Program-made: the position numbers and the translations under genes | Source of the DNA: Zea mays | Taxonomy: Eukaryota; Streptophyta; Magnoliopsida; Poales; Poaceae | Direction: 5' to 3' | Assembly: GCF_902167145.1 (NCBI RefSeq) | Contig: NC_050097.1 | Coordinates: forward strand, 227,311,034-227,375,033 | Length of the DNA: 64,000 nucleotides | The notes under the pieces: generated by a model | Seen by the model: the letters and a program-made list of their open reading frames with translations, nothing else | The model's database searches: none | What the model was told of the DNA's origin: nothing | Shown: piece by piece, positions 63,675 to 64,000 of the stretch | Layout of the letters: each line of letters opens with the position of its first letter | Numbering within the stretch: position 1 is the first letter of the stretch

Positions 63675-64000
63675 ATCTCCCCCTTTTTGGTGATTTATGC
63701 CAACACACCTAAAGCAACTCACAACTGACTAACTTAACCAAATATGAGACAAAATTAGCAAATTGAAGTCCAAACTAAAACTAATTGAATATTCATAGGA
63801 TTTGGCATATTTGGATCATTTAGCCACCACTTATTTTTGGTTTTGCAAACAAAGTCATTTTCCAACCTTCTAAGTCAAAACACTTGGATTTTGCAAATCA
63901 AACCATTTTAGAGACTTCTTTGATCAAATACCAAAAGCTCCCCTTTTCCCATAAGAAGACTTTTCCCAAAAAAAGAATAGTTTATGCAATAAGGGCTCCT
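63675..64000 (-). mobile_element. 3' internal end of the second Sirevirus-type element (truncated by the window)
   Basis: ATCTCCCCCTTTTTGGTG at 63675 is the polypurine tract AAAAAGGGGGAGAT read on the minus strand. The remaining 300 bp is the non-coding 3' region; another polypurine-like stretch (AAAAGGGGAG reversed) lies near 63928-63942. Gag and pol would be to the right. Confidence 0.75.

Overview
The window is plant nuclear DNA from a grass, most likely maize or a close Zea relative. I base this on the mix of elements: Ty1/copia Sirevirus elements with GGAC/GTCC palindromes in their LTRs, a Tekay-type Ty3/gypsy element with a chromodomain and LTRs over 3 kb, a Tat-type Ty3/gypsy element with an antisense gene, and many hAT, CACTA and PIF/Harbinger-like DNA elements. 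No database was searched, so family names are by recognition only. Almost everything is transposable element, nested to two or three levels. I support one ordinary host gene (34530-34961, minus strand).

Layout. 1-3390: two copia pol fragments of one family joined tail to tail as a large inverted repeat. 3391-16038: a Tekay-clade gypsy element (LTRs 3391-6793 and 13044-16038) with an extra ORF before gag and a gag-pol broken by stops and frameshifts. Its two LTRs differ strongly in their left halves and it has no target duplication, so it looks like an inter-element recombinant. 16039-19722: the 3' end and LTR of a related element. 19723-20745: a decayed gypsy gag. 21807-31332: a complete, very young Sirevirus (LTRs of 1322 bp with one difference seen, 5-bp target duplication GCTGT, open gag and pol) inserted in the 3' tail of a LINE. 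31718-32119: a small hAT element. 32130-35996: low-copy-looking DNA with the host gene.

35997 to about 50250 appears to be one long gypsy LTR in minus orientation, split by a Tat-lineage element (36535-46095, target duplication TGCCT) and by an 868-bp hAT element (49182-50049, target duplication GAGGAGAG). 51656-55487: a non-autonomous CACTA element (target duplication AAT) inside a non-coding LTR-retrotransposon-like remnant. 55883-58863: two mini-CACTA elements and a Tourist-like MITE. 60640-62020: a gypsy remnant. 62269-64000: the 3' LTR and internal end of another Sirevirus, minus strand, running off the window.

The most unusual content is in the Tat and Tekay elements. The Tat element has lost gag and protease but keeps an open 1164-codon RT-RNase H-archaeal-type RNase H-integrase frame. 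On the opposite strand it carries a TATA-led five-exon gene of about 1144 codons whose only coding defects are two in-frame TAG codons. Between the two lies a 78-bp, six-copy tandem array. The Tekay LTRs carry a conserved, apparently spliced small ORF (one GC-AG and one GT-AG intron), GC-rich tandem arrays in U3, and a terminal hairpin with compensating base changes among three LTRs.
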